A stretch of DNA of 64,000 nt from Leptodontidium sp. MPI-SDFR-AT-0119 (taxonomy: Eukaryota > Ascomycota > Leotiomycetes > Helotiales > Leptodontidiaceae), in assembly GCA_020726505.1 (NCBI GenBank), contig JAHLEZ010000001.1, positions 3,596,001 through 3,660,000 on the forward strand. Reading direction: 5' to 3'. This document shows, piece by piece, positions 22,801 through 32,763 of this stretch; the stretch's first letter is position 1, and the number at the start of each line of letters is the position of its first letter. The position numbers and the translations under genes are program-made. The notes under the pieces are model-generated. The model saw nothing but the letters and a program-made list of their open reading frames with translations, was not told the origin of the DNA and did no database searches.

Positions 22801-25605
22801 AACAAAGCTAAGGCGCCCAAGCAAACTACAACACCAGAAACGGATGACTCTGAGAGAAGTTCTTCCCCAGAGGTCCCAAACTGTGAGCCTGGGTCGCTGG
22901 ATGTAGAGGATCGCATCAACGAACTCCTCGCTGATGGAAGGGACTTTGTTAACGCCGATGACCCCAAGGGTCCGAGAAAGGAACCAGAGAAGAACCAAAG
23001 GGTTTCTTCGGAGAACCTACACACTGGCATCAGTCGAGAATTCATGCCACAGAATAGCTACCATCTGCGGCTTATCGCGCCTCAAATCCAGCTCCAAAGC
23101 GAAAAGAACTCCAAGGCTGTAGTACTGGTAACGGCCAAGGGCATGGAAGGAAAGGTTGTTGAAGTCATGGATAAAGATCGCATCTTTGATGATGTCAGTG
23201 GTCTTGTGCAACGACGCTTCTCGGTAGAAATGGACAGCACTCAGTTCTTCGTCACCCACCAGAAATGGTTCTCATCGCAACTGCTATCCATGTACTCTGG
23301 AAATCATTATGGTGTGCCAGCTGGATCTGTTTGGCCTCCTTGGGTACCAATGGAAGTTATGTTCGACTTCAAAGTTGATCCGTTTGGATTCAAGCGTATT
23401 GTCCAGAAGACCTCCGCAACGCTGATCTACGAAAAGTACAACACCTTGCGATTGAAATACAACGACGAAATCAGCAGCGAAGGTACCCACGCGGCGGCTA
23501 CAAACAAAGTCGAGAATCGGATGGACCATCTCTATGTTGAATTTCCACAGATATTCGCCATCTGCAATTCGGCACAGTATTATGCCATGTATATCATCGT
23601 TCTTGATCTTCTCATGTACAGCGAGCCCCTGGAGAAGACAAGAAACGAGCGCTTAGAGAAGATTATGCTTGCCTCCGACTTCAGCGATCTACGAGGTGCT
23701 CCCGAGATGGTCATACGCTTACAGGAACGCATTCGACAGCTTGAGGAAATCAAAACACAATTTCAGATCAATTCGAAGTTCCTCGACAAGAAAGGCTGGG
23801 AAGATAGGCTGGCTCTCGACAAGGACTTGACGAGCTGCGAGGATGAATTGTTCTTCATGATGAAAGCCATCACCTCATCTCAAAGAAAGTATGATGCTAC
23901 GCAGACAAGCGGTCTGCTTAGATGGATCATCTCATCCGACCAGATAGTGTGGCATCTCATCCGTGACAATAACGAACCACTCATGGAGTTCCAGCTCCAG
24001 CATGCCGAATACGACAGAGTGGACAACTCGGACGGATCCCACGCAAACAACATGAGCATTGGGAAGATTATCGGTCTCAATCTCCTCCCGGATGCGATCT
24101 ACCCCGAGATGTTTGCTCCGTACTCAGATGCCGAACGTGGAGTCTTCAACGAAGGTGAGAATCACCAAATGTTAAGTGTGAATTGGAACATGCTGGAGGC
24201 GATTGCTGGCATCCCCGTGATGGACCATTTCGAGGTGAACCTCTTCCCCATGAGAATTCAACTTGAAAGAGAGGTTGGGAAACGTCTTTTCGATTATATG
24301 TTCCCAGGAACAAATGATACAAAGACCAAATCTCCATTCATGGTGAAGCACATGCAACCAGTTGAGGATGAGGATGAGGACGAGGATGGCGTACCAAAAA
24401 TCAAGCGGCCTAGTACCGTGGCCGGAGACAAGTTTGATGGAGATTCTAGCAGAAGGGCAGGATCGTTGGAACTCCGCCTTCGACCAACGATGCATTCAGA
24501 GGCTCGACCTAGCACAGCTGTTTCGCGCAAAAACAAGGCGTCTAGCTTGTACTCGCGAGAGAACAACGACGGCCATCATTTCCGCCTGTTCCAGTCAAGC
24601 AGCAAGAATTCCTCTAGCTCGCGCGGACTCAATACGAAGACATTGGGCAAGAAAGCTTCGATCGAGAGCTTGCAGTCGAGTATCACGTCACGGCAAACTT
24701 TAGGACGATCGTCAACAATCGCGTCTATTCAAGACAACCAGTCAACTAATGGCGATGCAAACTCCAAAAGGTTCGGCATTCATCGAAATTCCGGCAAAAA
24801 GGAAAAGCCATCAGATGATCTGACTCAAATGATGTCTCGAGCATCTGAGTACATGACTCTCGCCCATGTCAAGTTAACGAGTGTGGTGCTTTGCCTTAGT
24901 TACAAGGGCAAGGGAGAGCGAAATATCGAAGATGTACACGATTTCGTCTTCCGTCTTCCCGAAATCGAGTACCGCAACAAAACTTGGTCAAACCTTGACC
25001 TTGCACTCGCTCTTAAGAAAGATGTCATTCGAGCTTTGATCTCCCACACAGGTGCCATCATTGGCAACAAATTCAGCAGGCATCGCCCGAATGCTGCTCA
25101 GCAACATCGTCTTCGAGAACTTGCTACAAGCAGTATGTTGTTAAACCCTTCCAGCCAAGACAACTCCCACGACAACAGCGATGCAAGTAGCAGCATTTTT
25201 GGGACGAGTCCGGTTGCGAGGTCCGATCGGTCTAGGAGTCCCAGGCGATCATTCGCCTCGAGCAACAATATGCAACTGGACCGGACACCAAGCAACTCTA
25301 GCAGCGTTCTCTCGATACAATCGAATGGCCGTTCGCAGACCTTTCCAGCTTCGTTGATGATGACCCCAGCAAACAGAGCCAATGACCAATCAGAAAGTAT
25401 CGCGGACAGCGAAAAGACAGGCTCGAAAAGCACGAAGAGCAATGACGGAGGCTTTGTAGCTTCTACTCTCGGCCGTCTGAAGAAGAAGGAGCGGGAGAGC
25501 TCGCCGACCTTAAGTGGAGGACAAGTGGATGACAATGAGGATATGTCAAAGAAGAAAAAGGGGTTGAAGAAAATCCTTGGGGGTTTGAACCAGCACGGTA
25601 GTTGA
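16789..25605 (+). CDS. FMP27: FMP27/BLTP2-family bridge-like lipid transfer protein
   Basis: One uninterrupted frame of 2938 codons. Residues about 5-30 form an N-terminal membrane anchor (IFGVIVLAYLSSFILFAVLR), as in yeast Fmp27/Hob and animal BLTP2. The family landmarks are present: a GFWDK block at about residue 1383 (RTGFWDKIRLSFHSRVSVAW) and a WPPW block at about 2181 (GSVWPPWVPMEVMFDFKVDP). A coiled-coil stretch lies near 1835-1905 (QARLDQLEKQMEAHSQAMED). The last 500 residues are Ser-rich and disordered and end in a basic run (KKKKGLKKIL). These proteins form long hydrophobic grooves that move lipids at contacts between the ER and the plasma membrane. Length is within the family's usual range, and no intron is needed. 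Confidence 0.93.
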   Translation: MALLNPTFIFGVIVLAYLSSFILFAVLRILTGISIQRIGYFSLRRLAYTPKDGIKIEIRGLGVNLHRPTFAQPTWVSIVLTELAVTVDLKAADGEKGVSPDETTSTVEGADGPTCDFEPKRKPLSRTTSFGPPRSKSWERLTSIKERIKRMHRNINWIRMVDVVATNSSVTVVDVGQIQVGSFTMAVDTRRKMVDRGRMFSHIKSPKKEQRPAEWMMTVRSVLFTPEGRDSLEVLDHATLNIHGLLYKDLDGLRDAAISLKLGRVHIPYDDINTCMNRYKGCRRLYVQETPDVEISVKDLIEELDRPGSREEKLVQTVSDSKEFVSSILRGIKEVQFAVSFVGFTKQIKDVQPHGTPIYLNASMKEVGVDLHRLDQKSPAHRMYFSSKDVAHQALVAALAISVGVDDGHGKSERLAYIPMATTTVRTTLPSKTVEFVEDNSAAERNANILFANVVITSPSVDLDPKHLPLILALLQKKPKSRGPTRPQKHIVISRLLPKANVKFSMHEPVVRIALPPVEKSAAEDDFDLIISSISSVSLDIESSHSAVGELHYSLGSTLRVQSHDLYYQTSSGAHFDLLQTESLELKTQLNANPEVHVVATGNLQTFSIHMIRPEISDGVRQIVRQLRLNVEPTKKTHVRTARDPNFVRALPPWLLHFQLSGSDFSAEVAGVDDDISDDTRGVALQLQSWTADYKALKVDPLDRKSSRRRTGSRSMTPDPDFFLNMPASPRRKQQQHPTDGRRLAIHVRGLEAFIVESTEKWEHEPFVAMPRFEVALSTSSDAQGPVFHVNSHVRQLLIQYSLYRHYAVGVATTVLRKAFVRTKADRDEEQSRVATTAVFDSDLLSPLKSPEDFYTRDAPEYPFTAGELITVDFRATLVQVKAQMPSDPAIMIQIYGMEAGRHRWSPPFLHSKLARMYAEAPRMKRVWARLVSIKGLRVDLRESRRKRSNGETLDEKLIDVNSEAIRLAVPHQLVLHKVFDNSVNTLKAVQQLHHRFVTGTNEYILNKGPEGPKNLPKVSIRSRALLFELEDGAFEWKLGTIYRTGLVEQAQRIARDAAFRVKAKKIEDEEMRKDSSRFRNRSAHPRGRSTHKDAHVPKRSKSEDNNVNKGHHSRSHRGRTLRYDPEGTCGMSSSAKISIGEAHEKLQRHNAQSWKRRIDRIYDMAKSGMKDIRGVFWGPDQLPDDMEDAENILEVPQRPALMATLISDLHITIEKPSFPMHQLPDFIHRVGKGMPYDMPYSLLVPMHVQIDMGEARITLRDYPLPLLHVPAIKPGQSPRLPAWSLKSDFVIAEEFRGPESTRHVQVNIVPAKKCQAGPAGGFAIDVRRTVSPVKSYSDIKVDINTGFPTRITWGASYQPAIQDMMMVIETFTKPQVDPSDRTGFWDKIRLSFHSRVSVAWKGDGDVHLMLKGTRDPYVVTGNGAGFLMCWRNDVRWNICREEDPRKFMTVDSGEYILAIPDFSHQARNISKLERDSDSMTSVDSFKRGAAFKKVVMKLSGNVQWLVGLMFERNLREEGKRSFDFEPHYNVILKEAHFAKAPPGLEYDAFRGFRSHHIHMSIAVKAPVNREWSLSNMEKSNSYNTVHLTPRFFSHFFAWWSMFNGTMSLPIRQGALWPGIEKSSKKFGRHLATIKYNLLLAPLFISHIYKHKDAEDYSADVVSATGLKMRLDSFMLDMHQRREEFPTHDKGRKTQGKTTAMKMHQAQLDLLSADIRAITASIAGTTPEDLQKASAPTLVTQFDTPSTDLSHFEIPDNDFSWIDMDDFVELDWILPSEANPETKIMPLAYAPRFTYFRQTDHGDTISGDPDRTSPFGHEQTHFCIMSKDDDPRRVQCQLIQARLDQLEKQMEAHSQAMEDAELECVRDNTNTSLRADFEQLSKHETFLRDKRLFLESMLRRMAMRIHTDKKRAVPDGDADVDSDGETSSPKNYDTAAEGMDTNPGADFISDFNNRFVIHNMQLKWNNLLRNIILRYIHQVSQRRGFVYYLSRRAVKFILDIVEEQNKAKAPKQTTTPETDDSERSSSPEVPNCEPGSLDVEDRINELLADGRDFVNADDPKGPRKEPEKNQRVSSENLHTGISREFMPQNSYHLRLIAPQIQLQSEKNSKAVVLVTAKGMEGKVVEVMDKDRIFDDVSGLVQRRFSVEMDSTQFFVTHQKWFSSQLLSMYSGNHYGVPAGSVWPPWVPMEVMFDFKVDPFGFKRIVQKTSATLIYEKYNTLRLKYNDEISSEGTHAAATNKVENRMDHLYVEFPQIFAICNSAQYYAMYIIVLDLLMYSEPLEKTRNERLEKIMLASDFSDLRGAPEMVIRLQERIRQLEEIKTQFQINSKFLDKKGWEDRLALDKDLTSCEDELFFMMKAITSSQRKYDATQTSGLLRWIISSDQIVWHLIRDNNEPLMEFQLQHAEYDRVDNSDGSHANNMSIGKIIGLNLLPDAIYPEMFAPYSDAERGVFNEGENHQMLSVNWNMLEAIAGIPVMDHFEVNLFPMRIQLEREVGKRLFDYMFPGTNDTKTKSPFMVKHMQPVEDEDEDEDGVPKIKRPSTVAGDKFDGDSSRRAGSLELRLRPTMHSEARPSTAVSRKNKASSLYSRENNDGHHFRLFQSSSKNSSSSRGLNTKTLGKKASIESLQSSITSRQTLGRSSTIASIQDNQSTNGDANSKRFGIHRNSGKKEKPSDDLTQMMSRASEYMTLAHVKLTSVVLCLSYKGKGERNIEDVHDFVFRLPEIEYRNKTWSNLDLALALKKDVIRALISHTGAIIGNKFSRHRPNAAQQHRLRELATSSMLLNPSSQDNSHDNSDASSSIFGTSPVARSDRSRSPRRSFASSNNMQLDRTPSNSSSVLSIQSNGRSQTFPASLMMTPANRANDQSESIADSEKTGSKSTKSNDGGFVASTLGRLKKKERESSPTLSGGQVDDNEDMSKKKKGLKKILGGLNQHGS

Positions 25606-26542
25606 TACCAACACATTATGTTCTTTTGTACAATACGCTTGGTGGCGAAGGGGGGTGTGTGTAGAATTGAGGAAAGGAAGTCACAGACTTCCAAGGTTTA
25701 GAACATGCATGGATGGCGTTCAGGAGCGGTGGATCGATCATAGCGGGACTCATCTCGGGGTTTTTGTTTGTTTTGTCAGATTACAGTAAATAGTTGAGAT
25801 GGCTCACGTGGCCAGGAGAGAGATATGAATGATACGCTGTTAAGTATAGGTCAGGGTTGTTGACATTCCCGCCTTCATTCATGTGCCATGCATTGACTTG
25901 GTAAATCATCTCAAAAACGTAATGACTGTTTCTCAACATTACCTTGCCAAAAGCCAAAAGAGAAAAAATATCGGATTCTTTTCCGCGCTGCACTACTGGA
26001 CTTTACCATCCTATGTTATCTCAACCCTTCTATTGCGTCTTCCACTGCCGATCTCTCACCCAGTCCCGAACTACCAATTGGAACTCCTCGCCAAGTCGCG
26101 ATCCAGGTACAATCGAAGGGACCTGCCTTATCCGGCTAAAAAGCAACATTGGCAACTTCCTCTTCGGCGTTGATTCGATTCCTTCGAGATACTTTACCCC
26201 TCTTTCCCCAAGCATTGAATGCATAATGCTGTATGACATAGAAACATAGAAGGCAAGATAAAGTAAGTACCGGTCGGCTTGGGGTCGATGTCCTGTTGAT
26301 ATATGAAGCGCGGGGTAAGTATGCGAGGAGGTTGTGGCGAAGTCATCGATTGTTTTAAGATGTTAGAGAAGTTCGAAGGGTCACGCACGCCGTGTGGTGT
26401 GGGTTTGAAGAAGTTCTAGAGTAGAGTACTTATTCTGCTGTCGTTTTTATTTTAAACCCGACTTGATAAAGCAAGGCTGGAGAATCGAGTTGATTGCTTC
26501 TCTTCGTCTCAATTCATTGGTGTTTACAGCCCAGAATCAGAT
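25606..26542. other. Intergenic, no feature seen
   Basis: About 0.9 kb between FMP27 and the M28 peptidase gene. Short overlapping frames without motifs; nothing supported. Confidence 0.4.
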
Positions 26543-28334
26543 ATGATCTCCTCATCCTGGACAGCAGCGACGCTGCTCCTCCCATTTCTCCCCTTCACAT
26601 CAGCAACCTCCTCCTACAGCATCAGTCCAACAAACGCCACGGTATGTTTTTTTCTCTCCCTACAGCCTCCATGATCTAGGGTTTAGGATCAGATCCTTTG
26701 CTCTGATCCCGAGACATTTGAAATTCTACATGCTAAAGTCTCAACTAGATCCCCCTCCCAACCTCCCCAGGCAGTCTCCCACCCCCCACATCCTGGCCCT
26801 CCGATCTCCCCGGCGTACCCTACACATCTCAACTCCCCTCCCCAGAACTAACCTCTATCCTCCAACAAGTCGACCCTGTACGCATCCAAGCCATCGTCGA
26901 GAAACTCGTCTCGTTTGGGACGAGACATACGCAGAGCTCGCAGACAGATCCGGAAAGAGGAATTGGTGCTGCGAGAGACTGGATCTTGAAGGAGTATGAA
27001 AGCTATGCGGCAGTGAGTGAGGGCTGGATGACGGTCGAGCTGCAGAGTTATGTACAGGGTGTTGGGGGGAGGATTTCGGCGCCTACGAATATTAGGTAGG
27101 TAGGGAGTTTTACTTACCTATTTTCAGTTTCACTTTATCGATTTCTGAGGGCGCTGTTGACAAAGAGTGACGCTAATTCGGATTTTCAGTAATATTATCG
27201 CTACGTTGAAGGGAAGCAGTGAGCCGGAACGGATCGTCATCGTGAGGTTTGTTTACATGCCAACCGAGCTTTGGTTTCTGCTAACAGAGGAGAAATAGCG
27301 GGCATTACGATTCTCGCAACACGAACGTGAGCAATTTCATAGACGACGCACCTGGAGCCGACGATGAGTGAGTCAACCAACCCTAACCCCAAACTCACCC
27401 TCTAGATTTGAGTATAAAAACCTACCCGACTGATCTAACCCCGTCTAGCGCCTCAGGCGTAGCAATAGCGATGGAACTCGCCCGCATATTGGCAACCCAC
27501 CGCCCGCTAGCAACAATTCAATTCGCCGCCGTAGCAGGCGAAGAACAAGGCTTGCTAGGCTCAACATACATGGCACAAACACTCTCCAACCGCTCCGCAA
27601 ACGTCCAAGGGATGTGGACAAACGATATAGTCGGCTCGCCCATCGGCGACGACGGTAAGAACCAAAGCAATATAATCCGACTCTTCGCCCAAGGAATCCC
27701 CACCAACGAGTCCACCACCCGCTCCACCCAGCGCCTCTCCATCGGCGGCGAGAACGACTCTCCCGCCCGCCAGCTCGCGCGCTTCACGGTCGACGTAGGC
27801 AGCAATCCCGTCACAGGCATGCAAGTCGAGACCGTATACCGCGCAGACAGGTATCTCCGTGGCGGCGACCACCTCCCCTTCCTAGCAGCAGGCTACGCAG
27901 CGAACCGGTTCACGGAACCGCGCGAGGATTTCAAGCACCAGCATCAAGACGTTAGGGTTGAGAATGGGACGACGTATGGTGATTTACCGCGCTTTTGCGA
28001 TTGGGAGTACATTGCGAGGGTGGGGAGGGTGACGGGGGCGGCGGCTTGGAGTTTGGCTTTGGGGCCTGATGGGCCGGGAGGGGTGGGGATTGGGACGGAG
28101 GGGTTGACGAATGATAGTTTGCTTAGGTGGGAGAGGGTGTATGGGAAGGGGAAGGTGAAGGGGTATGAGGTTCTGTGGAGGGGGACGGATGAGAGTTCTT
28201 GGAGGGGGGTGATTGAGGTTGGGGATGTGGACAGTGTGGTTGTGGGCATTAGTAAGGATAATGTTGTTTTTGGGGTTAGAAGTGTGGGTGAGAATGGGTA
28301 TAGAAGTCCGGCTGTTTTCCCGTTTCCTGGGTAG
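26543..28334 (+). CDS. Secreted M28-family zinc metallopeptidase
   Basis: Five exons: 26543-26641, 26749-27095, 27190-27246, 27299-27367 and 27449-28334, 485 aa. Residues 1-20 (MISSSWTAATLLLPFLPFTS) are a signal peptide. The five zinc ligands of the M28 fold are in order: His170 in IVSGHYDSR, bridging Asp191 in GADDDASGVA, Glu222 (catalytic base) and Glu223 in VAGEEQGLLGS, Asp250 in WTNDIVGSP, and a late His in EDFKHQHQD (about 354 or 356). The C-terminal part after about residue 390 is a beta-rich domain. Such secreted enzymes are aminopeptidases of the leucyl/Y type or related dipeptidases. The substrate cannot be read from sequence. All introns are GT-AG and phases agree. Confidence 0.9.
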
Positions 28335-28955
28335 ATGGAGAGAGGGAGGGGAAGGATGTTCTATTGACTTTGGACGGATTGATTGTAGTGGAGAACTCGA
28401 TAAGGGTGTTTTTTTTTTTTTTTGGTGGGGGGGCTGGGAAGAGTCGGGTATGTAACGATTGATTAATTATAGTGTGAAAGGAAAGCAGTGAGTCCAAGAT
28501 ATCACAAGTCTGCGAATCAAGTGTTGTTTGTTGATGTTAGCTCCACTTCAAGTTGATTTAAGCGAGGCGAAAAGGGGGTTCTCGCTTGACCGACTCAACA
28601 ACACTCACTCCATGATTCCCATGGACCAAATGAGCCAGGTGCAGCATGCACAAGGGTTCCAATTTTAATACCTTGGATTAGCTATTCAAATTTTCATGTT
28701 TGTCCGACATCTTGAACGACTGAGAATAGACATTCTTGGGTATTATCTCAACTCATCTCATCCTATCTTCCAACAAATGAAGAACACTTTCTCCTGTTCT
28801 TCTGAAATGCTATCTGTATCTAAGGTGCTAGCTATCCTGCAGCCCATCTCTATCTCTCTTTCTTCAAAAATATCCTCCCAAACTCCCAGAACTTATGCAC
28901 CCAATCCCAATCCTGTATCCAAATTAAAGCATTATTCAACATCCAATCTCTCCAT
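28335..28955. other. Intergenic with poly-T tract
   Basis: Convergent 3' region of the M28 peptidase and IRS4 genes. It holds a T15 tract at about 28410-28424 followed by a G-rich run. No gene seen. Confidence 0.4.
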
Positions 28956-30764
28956 CTAATGCTTCGCCTTCATAACCTTAACCTTCAAAGAACTCATCGC
29001 CCCAGCACTCTTCCAAACACTATCCGAGACACGGATAGGTAATTTCCTCCCCTTGAGCCGCTGGTCAATCAACCACAGCCCAACGACAAATTCCTCTTTC
29101 TCAAGTCTCCCATCTTTACTCCGATCTACTAACTCGTACACTTCCTCCAATACATCGACATGTAACCTCGAGCGGGAGTATATGTCCCTAACCACCACGC
29201 TCGGAACGGTATTCTCCTCCCCAGGAAACCCTGAAGCGAATAACCCCTTATTTGACGCCCAGACAGCTTCGTACCTCTTCCGTTCCCGTTCTGTGATGGC
29301 GTCGCGCCAGCGTTTGCGGTCGCCTTCGTGATGTTTATTTGGATGCTTTTTCACGAATTTCTTCTTCCCTCGCCGCTGGGCACCTTCATCAATCTCCTCT
29401 TTCGATTTGGGCTTCCGCATTGTAGTTCGGAGAACGGCTGGTTTGGCTGGGCTGGGTGTCCGAGAGGGGTCGATTTCTTTGCTGGCGGTGCTGTGGTGGA
29501 AGAGGCCGCCGCGGTTGCTTCGCCGGGGAGGAGGCGGTGGTGGGTAGAGAGACGAGGAGTACGATTTTGCAGGGGAGGCTGCGCGCGAGGAGGCGAGTGA
29601 GGAGGCTACGATGGCGTTTGCGAGGGAGTCGACTGTGACCGATGGGGCGGAGTGGTTGGAGTGGGACTGGGACTTGAGGCGGCGGTTTTGGGCGGCGATT
29701 TCGGCGCGGAAAGAGGGCTGATAGTCGGATGGTTGGTAGTCTGATGCTGAGACGAAGGAATCATCTGATTCGGCACCGTCGTCGTTGATTGGAGGCTGTG
29801 TCTTTTGTACCCTGGGTTTTGCTGGGATGGGGATGGGTATTGGTGTTGTGATGGGTACCGATGGTTTCCGTCCTGTTGGGGGAGGTTTTCGAGGTTCGGA
29901 TTCACCGGAAACACTCTGTATCGTTGCTAAAGTAGGCTTTGGGGATTTTACCAGTGGTTTTCGTGGCTTGTTCGCCAGCGGTGATGGTGTTCGATTCCGC
30001 GTGGGAGCTGGGCTTCCGTTGCTCTTAGATGCCTTCATTGGAGTAGCCGTGTCAGGCCTACTAGCAGCTAGCTGCTTGACGGTGGACGTAGAGGCAGCAT
30101 TCTGCTCGAACATCCCTATCAAGGACGTCGTGGGCGGTATAGGAGTCGTATCCAGAGCATGATCAGAACTCCGTGACGAAGTGATGCTCCTCACAGACGG
30201 CGATCTAGAGATTCCGGGCCTCCGCGGTTTCGCAGCAGGGGATTCCTGTTGACCTGTCACATTGGGACTTAACGACGCGGATCGTGAAGCTGCAAGAGTA
30301 GCTGCTATGAACGAAGCTGATCTCGACTGATCATTTGGCGTTCCTGCCCCTGGAGGTTGGAGATAGCCCCCTCTGACACCGAGCTGGCTCTGTCTCTGCT
30401 GGACTATATTCCGGTCCGAACCTCCCGTATAAGATCTGCTCCCAACACTCGAGCCAGTATTCTGATATGTCAATCGCTGATCTCCTCCCAGCTCCTCTAA
30501 CCTTGAAGCAGTTATGTGCCTAGCATTCTGACGTGAGCTTCCTCCTCCTGCTGTCCCGGAAGCAGCTACCGAGTTTGCCGCAGCCAACGCTCCATTATTC
30601 CCGCTATAATTGTGTATCTGCGGCTTCGGCTTGAGAGGAGGTTTGCCAAAAGCTAGAGAGGCTCCTCTGAGAGCCGCGTTCTGGTTCTGTGCTGTGGTTG
30701 TCGTAGAGCTTGAGGCAACGCTGCCAAGCCGGCTGTCTTGGGAGGCTGTCCTGTTCGAACTCAT
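28956..30764 (-). CDS. IRS4: IRS4/TAX4-like EH-domain protein
   Basis: Single exon, 602 aa, ATG at 30764. The first 470 residues are Ser/Pro/Thr-rich and disordered, with basic patches and a proline run ([14 protein letters not shown]). The C-terminal 120 residues form the EH domain: [41 protein letters not shown], an EF-hand-like loop [13 protein letters not shown] and [13 protein letters not shown]. This order and length match the filamentous-fungal counterparts of yeast Irs4/Tax4, which regulate phosphatidylinositol 4,5-bisphosphate levels through the phosphatase Inp51 and affect the cell wall and rDNA silencing. The start fits: it is preceded by a stop-containing region and no upstream exon is needed. 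Confidence 0.85.
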   Translation of the reverse strand: MSSNRTASQDSRLGSVASSSTTTTAQNQNAALRGASLAFGKPPLKPKPQIHNYSGNNGALAAANSVAASGTAGGGSSRQNARHITASRLEELGGDQRLTYQNTGSSVGSRSYTGGSDRNIVQQRQSQLGVRGGYLQPPGAGTPNDQSRSASFIAATLAASRSASLSPNVTGQQESPAAKPRRPGISRSPSVRSITSSRSSDHALDTTPIPPTTSLIGMFEQNAASTSTVKQLAASRPDTATPMKASKSNGSPAPTRNRTPSPLANKPRKPLVKSPKPTLATIQSVSGESEPRKPPPTGRKPSVPITTPIPIPIPAKPRVQKTQPPINDDGAESDDSFVSASDYQPSDYQPSFRAEIAAQNRRLKSQSHSNHSAPSVTVDSLANAIVASSLASSRAASPAKSYSSSLYPPPPPPRRSNRGGLFHHSTASKEIDPSRTPSPAKPAVLRTTMRKPKSKEEIDEGAQRRGKKKFVKKHPNKHHEGDRKRWRDAITERERKRYEAVWASNKGLFASGFPGEENTVPSVVVRDIYSRSRLHVDVLEEVYELVDRSKDGRLEKEEFVVGLWLIDQRLKGRKLPIRVSDSVWKSAGAMSSLKVKVMKAKH

Positions 30765-32763
30765 CGAGCCACGGTGGTGGGATCGCGAGCGAGTGGCGAT
30801 CGTGATCGTGCCGGGTGGAGGGTAGCATACGTATGGCGATTCATGGGGTGCTCTGCTGGTGGTAAGTTTGGTGACTGGTGATGGTCGTGAGGTTGGAGCT
30901 GTGTAGGGGCTGAAAGGAGGTGGATATAAAAACGGGCGAGGCTGAGTTGTCTTGGCACGTGAAGGTAGCCTTACATCAGCAAGTCTTTGAATTCAAAAGC
31001 TTCTTATTGCATAATGTAGGGATGCATTATAGCCATCAAGTTGTGCTGAGTTCATTGTATTTATTTGGGCCGGACTTCTAAGGTCAAGTTGAGTACACTA
31101 CACTATCCGCTGAAGCATTCGCACTTCCCCGCGAGGCTGACAGATCAGAAGACCCCTCAATCTGTCAACGGTCTTGTGACGCATGCGGACATTATCTTTT
31201 GTAGTATAAGTCTGATATTGGAAAATGTGATTGCTAACATGTGCCTTGTTAATTTCCTTAGTGGAAGATTCGAAAGAGGTCTCACCAAGTACTAATTTTT
31301 TCAACAAGTTCCAAGTCTCCTCCAAAGGCATTCCCAAACGAGGGAGGGAGGTCAGTTCTCTGGTAAAGTCAAGTCTTGGACGTCTTGAGTGCATGACAGA
31401 AAGCTTATTATTGGCCTCCCGTTCCAGAATTTCGAGAGTCGGTTGATTTTTGATCGTTTCAATTCTCTACCCATCAATCTCTTGTCGCTATGTACAGCTC
31501 TGCATCATTGCCATCAATGTCCCAAACAAAACAATCTCAAAAAACAAAAGGAAAACAAAAGGAAAACAAAAAGCTGTGGTATCGCACCGCAAACCCATCT
31601 AACTCCGTTTATGGCCATCCAATGCATGCTATCCGATTTCCAATCCCATGGTACCCAATGCTCCCCATTCCAATGTAGTTGTACATCACCAAATTTAAAT
31701 GCAGCGCTATGCTCAAATCCCCATCTTTCTTGCTGTACTGTTGTTGTCCCTCCAATTTCCTCTCAATTCTCGTACTCCCACCTCCCACTTCTCCCAACCC
31801 CCACGTATGTTCCACTGCGACTGAAGATGCTGTGCTCCCTTGATCCTGGACACGGGCAACAACTGGACCTTTCGCGCAGGTTCAAAAGGGCCATCCGTGG
31901 ATAAATATCGGTGATGTCCCCGATGACGGATATTTAGAGTTTGAACCCTTCGTGCATCAATTCGCCCGTGGCGTCACAGGTTTGACAGGCATCAAAATTT
32001 GCAGCCCTACCCGATCAACAGCAGGCGGTCAAGGATGCCTCCATCGACAAAGGATCTGGGAGTCCAATTCTTCCCAGCGCTCCCTTCTTCAATCTATCGT
32101 GATATTCTCATGTTTTTATCTCAAACCAGGCACCGAGCACGAAGACTGCACGGTAACGGCTCGATGCATGAGTCGTATGACAGAATTCCCAACGAGGACT
32201 GATCCAGGCACAGTCATTCCGACGGTGTGCAGCACACATGTTGTGCCTCAGTTTAGGCGGTCTGTATCCTGGTCTCTGAGGCCGCAATGCATGCTGCACC
32301 GCTGACGGCACCACCCCTGATGATCCCGCAGCCATAAAGTTAAAGCATCTCCGAACATCTCCGGAAGAAATAACAGCTGTTCTCATCCCCTGACGTCGCG
32401 TAGACCTCTTTCAAATTCCAACTGACGTCGGATTGCGTTGCATCAGAAAACGAGCATCTGCAACTTGAGACGGACCCTGAAATCCATTACAAATGAAAAG
32501 CGGGCAACTCCGCTGAAGCAGAAAGTGGGGTGCAGTTCAAACCTTCCTGATGGGATTTTCACCATGATGAAGTGGGTCGAGAATCCTTCCAGAAGCCCGG
32601 CAGTGATGAAATGTGGGTTGGTCCGAAGTCCCAAAGAGGCGGGAGGTCGTTTCGCGAATCGCGATACGTAATGCTGAAGCTGGGCCTGGTAACTACCAGC
32701 ATCATGTGTGTGTAATATCGTGTCCGACATTCGACGAAATCCAGGTCCCGATGTGTTCCTGGG
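30765..32763. other. 2-kb gene-free stretch
   Basis: No supported gene. It contains an imperfect repeat of AAAACAAAAGG at about 31535-31570. The 171-codon and shorter frames here have no motif, no plausible splice partners and no bias. The left 200 bases are the 5' region of IRS4. Confidence 0.4.
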
